From Photobacterium aphoticum (GTDB lineage Bacteria; Pseudomonadota; Gammaproteobacteria; Enterobacterales; Vibrionaceae): DNA of 64,000 nucleotides. The position numbers were made by a program, and so were the translations under genes. This document shows, piece by piece, positions 63,327 through 64,000 of this stretch. The stretch lies in contig NZ_LDOV01000010.1 of the NCBI RefSeq assembly GCF_001029435.1, forward strand, positions 372,001 to 436,000. The letters run 5' to 3'. Numbering within the stretch: the first letter of the stretch is position 1; each line of letters starts with the position of its first letter. The notes below the pieces were generated by a model that was given only the letters and a program-made list of their open reading frames with translations, was not told the origin of the DNA and did no database searches.

Positions 63327-64000
63327 ATGCAGTTGAAGCAAGACGTTTTTATTGAATATAACAGTACATTTTTCCGGAAATGTACGACCCACTTTTATCT
63401 TCCCGCTTTTCTACTGGTATTGGCATTTTCGTTTTCACTCTCTTTCACAAATGGCTTTGTTTCAGAACGTTATTTGTCGTATTTAATTGAAAATGACTCT
63501 CGCCGTTTACTCAAGCATTATGCTGATCAAATTAATGATTACCCTGCAATGATGAACGCCTTGCGGGAGCAGTTACTGTTTGATTGTAGTGCGTATGATA
63601 AACATCAACTTAAACATATTACTTACAATGACTATCAAATACGTCGAATGACGTTGTCGTTACCTGACGGTACAACGTGTACCAGTTTTGATGGAGCAAA
63701 TAATCAGGACAATAGGGTGCCGCTGATCAGCCACTTAACGGATGATATTTCATTGTGGGTCGCGACAGAGCCGCGATTTTCTCAGCAAATCATGGTGGTG
63801 GAGCAGCAGACTGACAAAGGAGGATTGAATGTCTATATGGAACCCTTGGCAACAGAAGGGTTACGAAACAAATATTGTGGTGACTGTGTATTAACGTCTT
63901 TATCGTCGGAAGAAAATTTAACCGTTGCCTTTTGGCGCGGGGATGCGTCTTTGTTATCGCAGTCACCGTTGTTCAGCACCAAGATTGCCAATGGCTTACG
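63327..64000 (+). CDS. CSS-domain membrane protein, partial (probable EAL phosphodiesterase)
   Basis: The gene runs off the window end; 224 codons are present without stop. The protein starts MQLKQDVFIEYNSTFFRKCT, has one membrane helix (about 24-44) and a periplasmic region with Cys87-Ser88 (FDCSAYD) and Cys118 (GTTCTSF), the pattern of the CSS domain that precedes EAL c-di-GMP phosphodiesterases such as PdeC. EAL itself is beyond the window, so the enzyme call is inference. An in-frame TAG at 63309 limits the start; the ribosome site is weak. Confidence 0.7.
   Translation, partial: MQLKQDVFIEYNSTFFRKCTTHFYLPAFLLVLAFSFSLSFTNGFVSERYLSYLIENDSRRLLKHYADQINDYPAMMNALREQLLFDCSAYDKHQLKHITYNDYQIRRMTLSLPDGTTCTSFDGANNQDNRVPLISHLTDDISLWVATEPRFSQQIMVVEQQTDKGGLNVYMEPLATEGLRNKYCGDCVLTSLSSEENLTVAFWRGDASLLSQSPLFSTKIANGL

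Noticed and set aside
1..64000. Mobile elements, prophage, toxin-antitoxin or defence genes
   Set aside because: No transposase, integrase, restriction, Cas or toxin motifs were found on either strand.

Overview
The window reads as a chromosomal segment of a marine or halophilic gammaproteobacterium, most probably Vibrionaceae (Photobacterium, Grimontia, Enterovibrio or Salinivibrio type). This is an inference from the complete ectABC-ask ectoine operon, a BCCT osmolyte transporter, arfA, several c-di-GMP proteins and the overall protein style. I see no rRNA, tRNA, insertion sequence, integrase, prophage or CRISPR array. Most genes have good Shine-Dalgarno sites and many are separated by clean intrinsic terminators.

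Layout. 0.4-4 kb: an inositol catabolic pair, an IolC kinase fused to a DUF2090 domain and an mmsA/iolA-type dehydrogenase. 4-8 kb: a SAM methyltransferase, a MaoC-type hydratase, a periplasmic class C beta-lactamase-fold protein, and arfA, whose last codons form half of a terminator-like hairpin. 8-13.3 kb: an exported amidohydrolase, two unknown proteins, and the msrPQ periplasmic methionine-sulfoxide repair pair. 13.9-25 kb: BCCT transporter, a DEDDh exonuclease coupled to a cNMP/CBS/DUF294 sensor protein, GNAT, a YdjM-like membrane protein, a PAS-GGDEF diguanylate cyclase, an AraC regulator with a small upstream partner, and RhlE. 25-31.7 kb: an exported protein, then ectA-ectB-ectC-ask behind a strong CRP-like site, then GNAT and HAD genes. 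31.9-34.6 kb: a compact AraC-GNAT-SDR cassette. 34.6-36.4 kb: a probable outer-membrane protein and a small unknown protein.

36.5-50 kb is a branched-chain amino-acid catabolic island. A leftward operon liuR-liuA-liuB-liuC-liuE (leucine) and a rightward operon of thiolase, mmsA, acyl-CoA dehydrogenase, enoyl-CoA hydratase, 3-hydroxyisobutyryl-CoA hydrolase, mmsB and an SDR (valine/isoleucine) diverge from a shared LiuR-type control region at 41805-41849. liuD, the biotin-carrying subunit gene of methylcrotonyl-CoA carboxylase, is absent from its usual place. The bkdA1-bkdA2-bkdB branched-chain 2-oxoacid dehydrogenase operon at 57.2-60.5 kb feeds this pathway.

50-64 kb: a 35-residue membrane peptide, a NUDIX hydrolase, a repeat-rich spacer, a membrane GGDEF protein with a degenerate active-site motif, a lipoprotein hydrolase, galE, a DUF2238 membrane protein, a second DEAD-box helicase, the bkd operon, a possible lipoprotein, a CDF-family transporter behind a perfect CRP half-site pair, a 34-residue membrane peptide, and the start of a CSS-domain (probable EAL phosphodiesterase) gene cut by the window end. 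Nothing here is a clear defence system or mobile island. The most distinctive signals are regulatory: the arfA hairpin, the LiuR divergent promoter, nested inverted repeats and iteron-like spacers.
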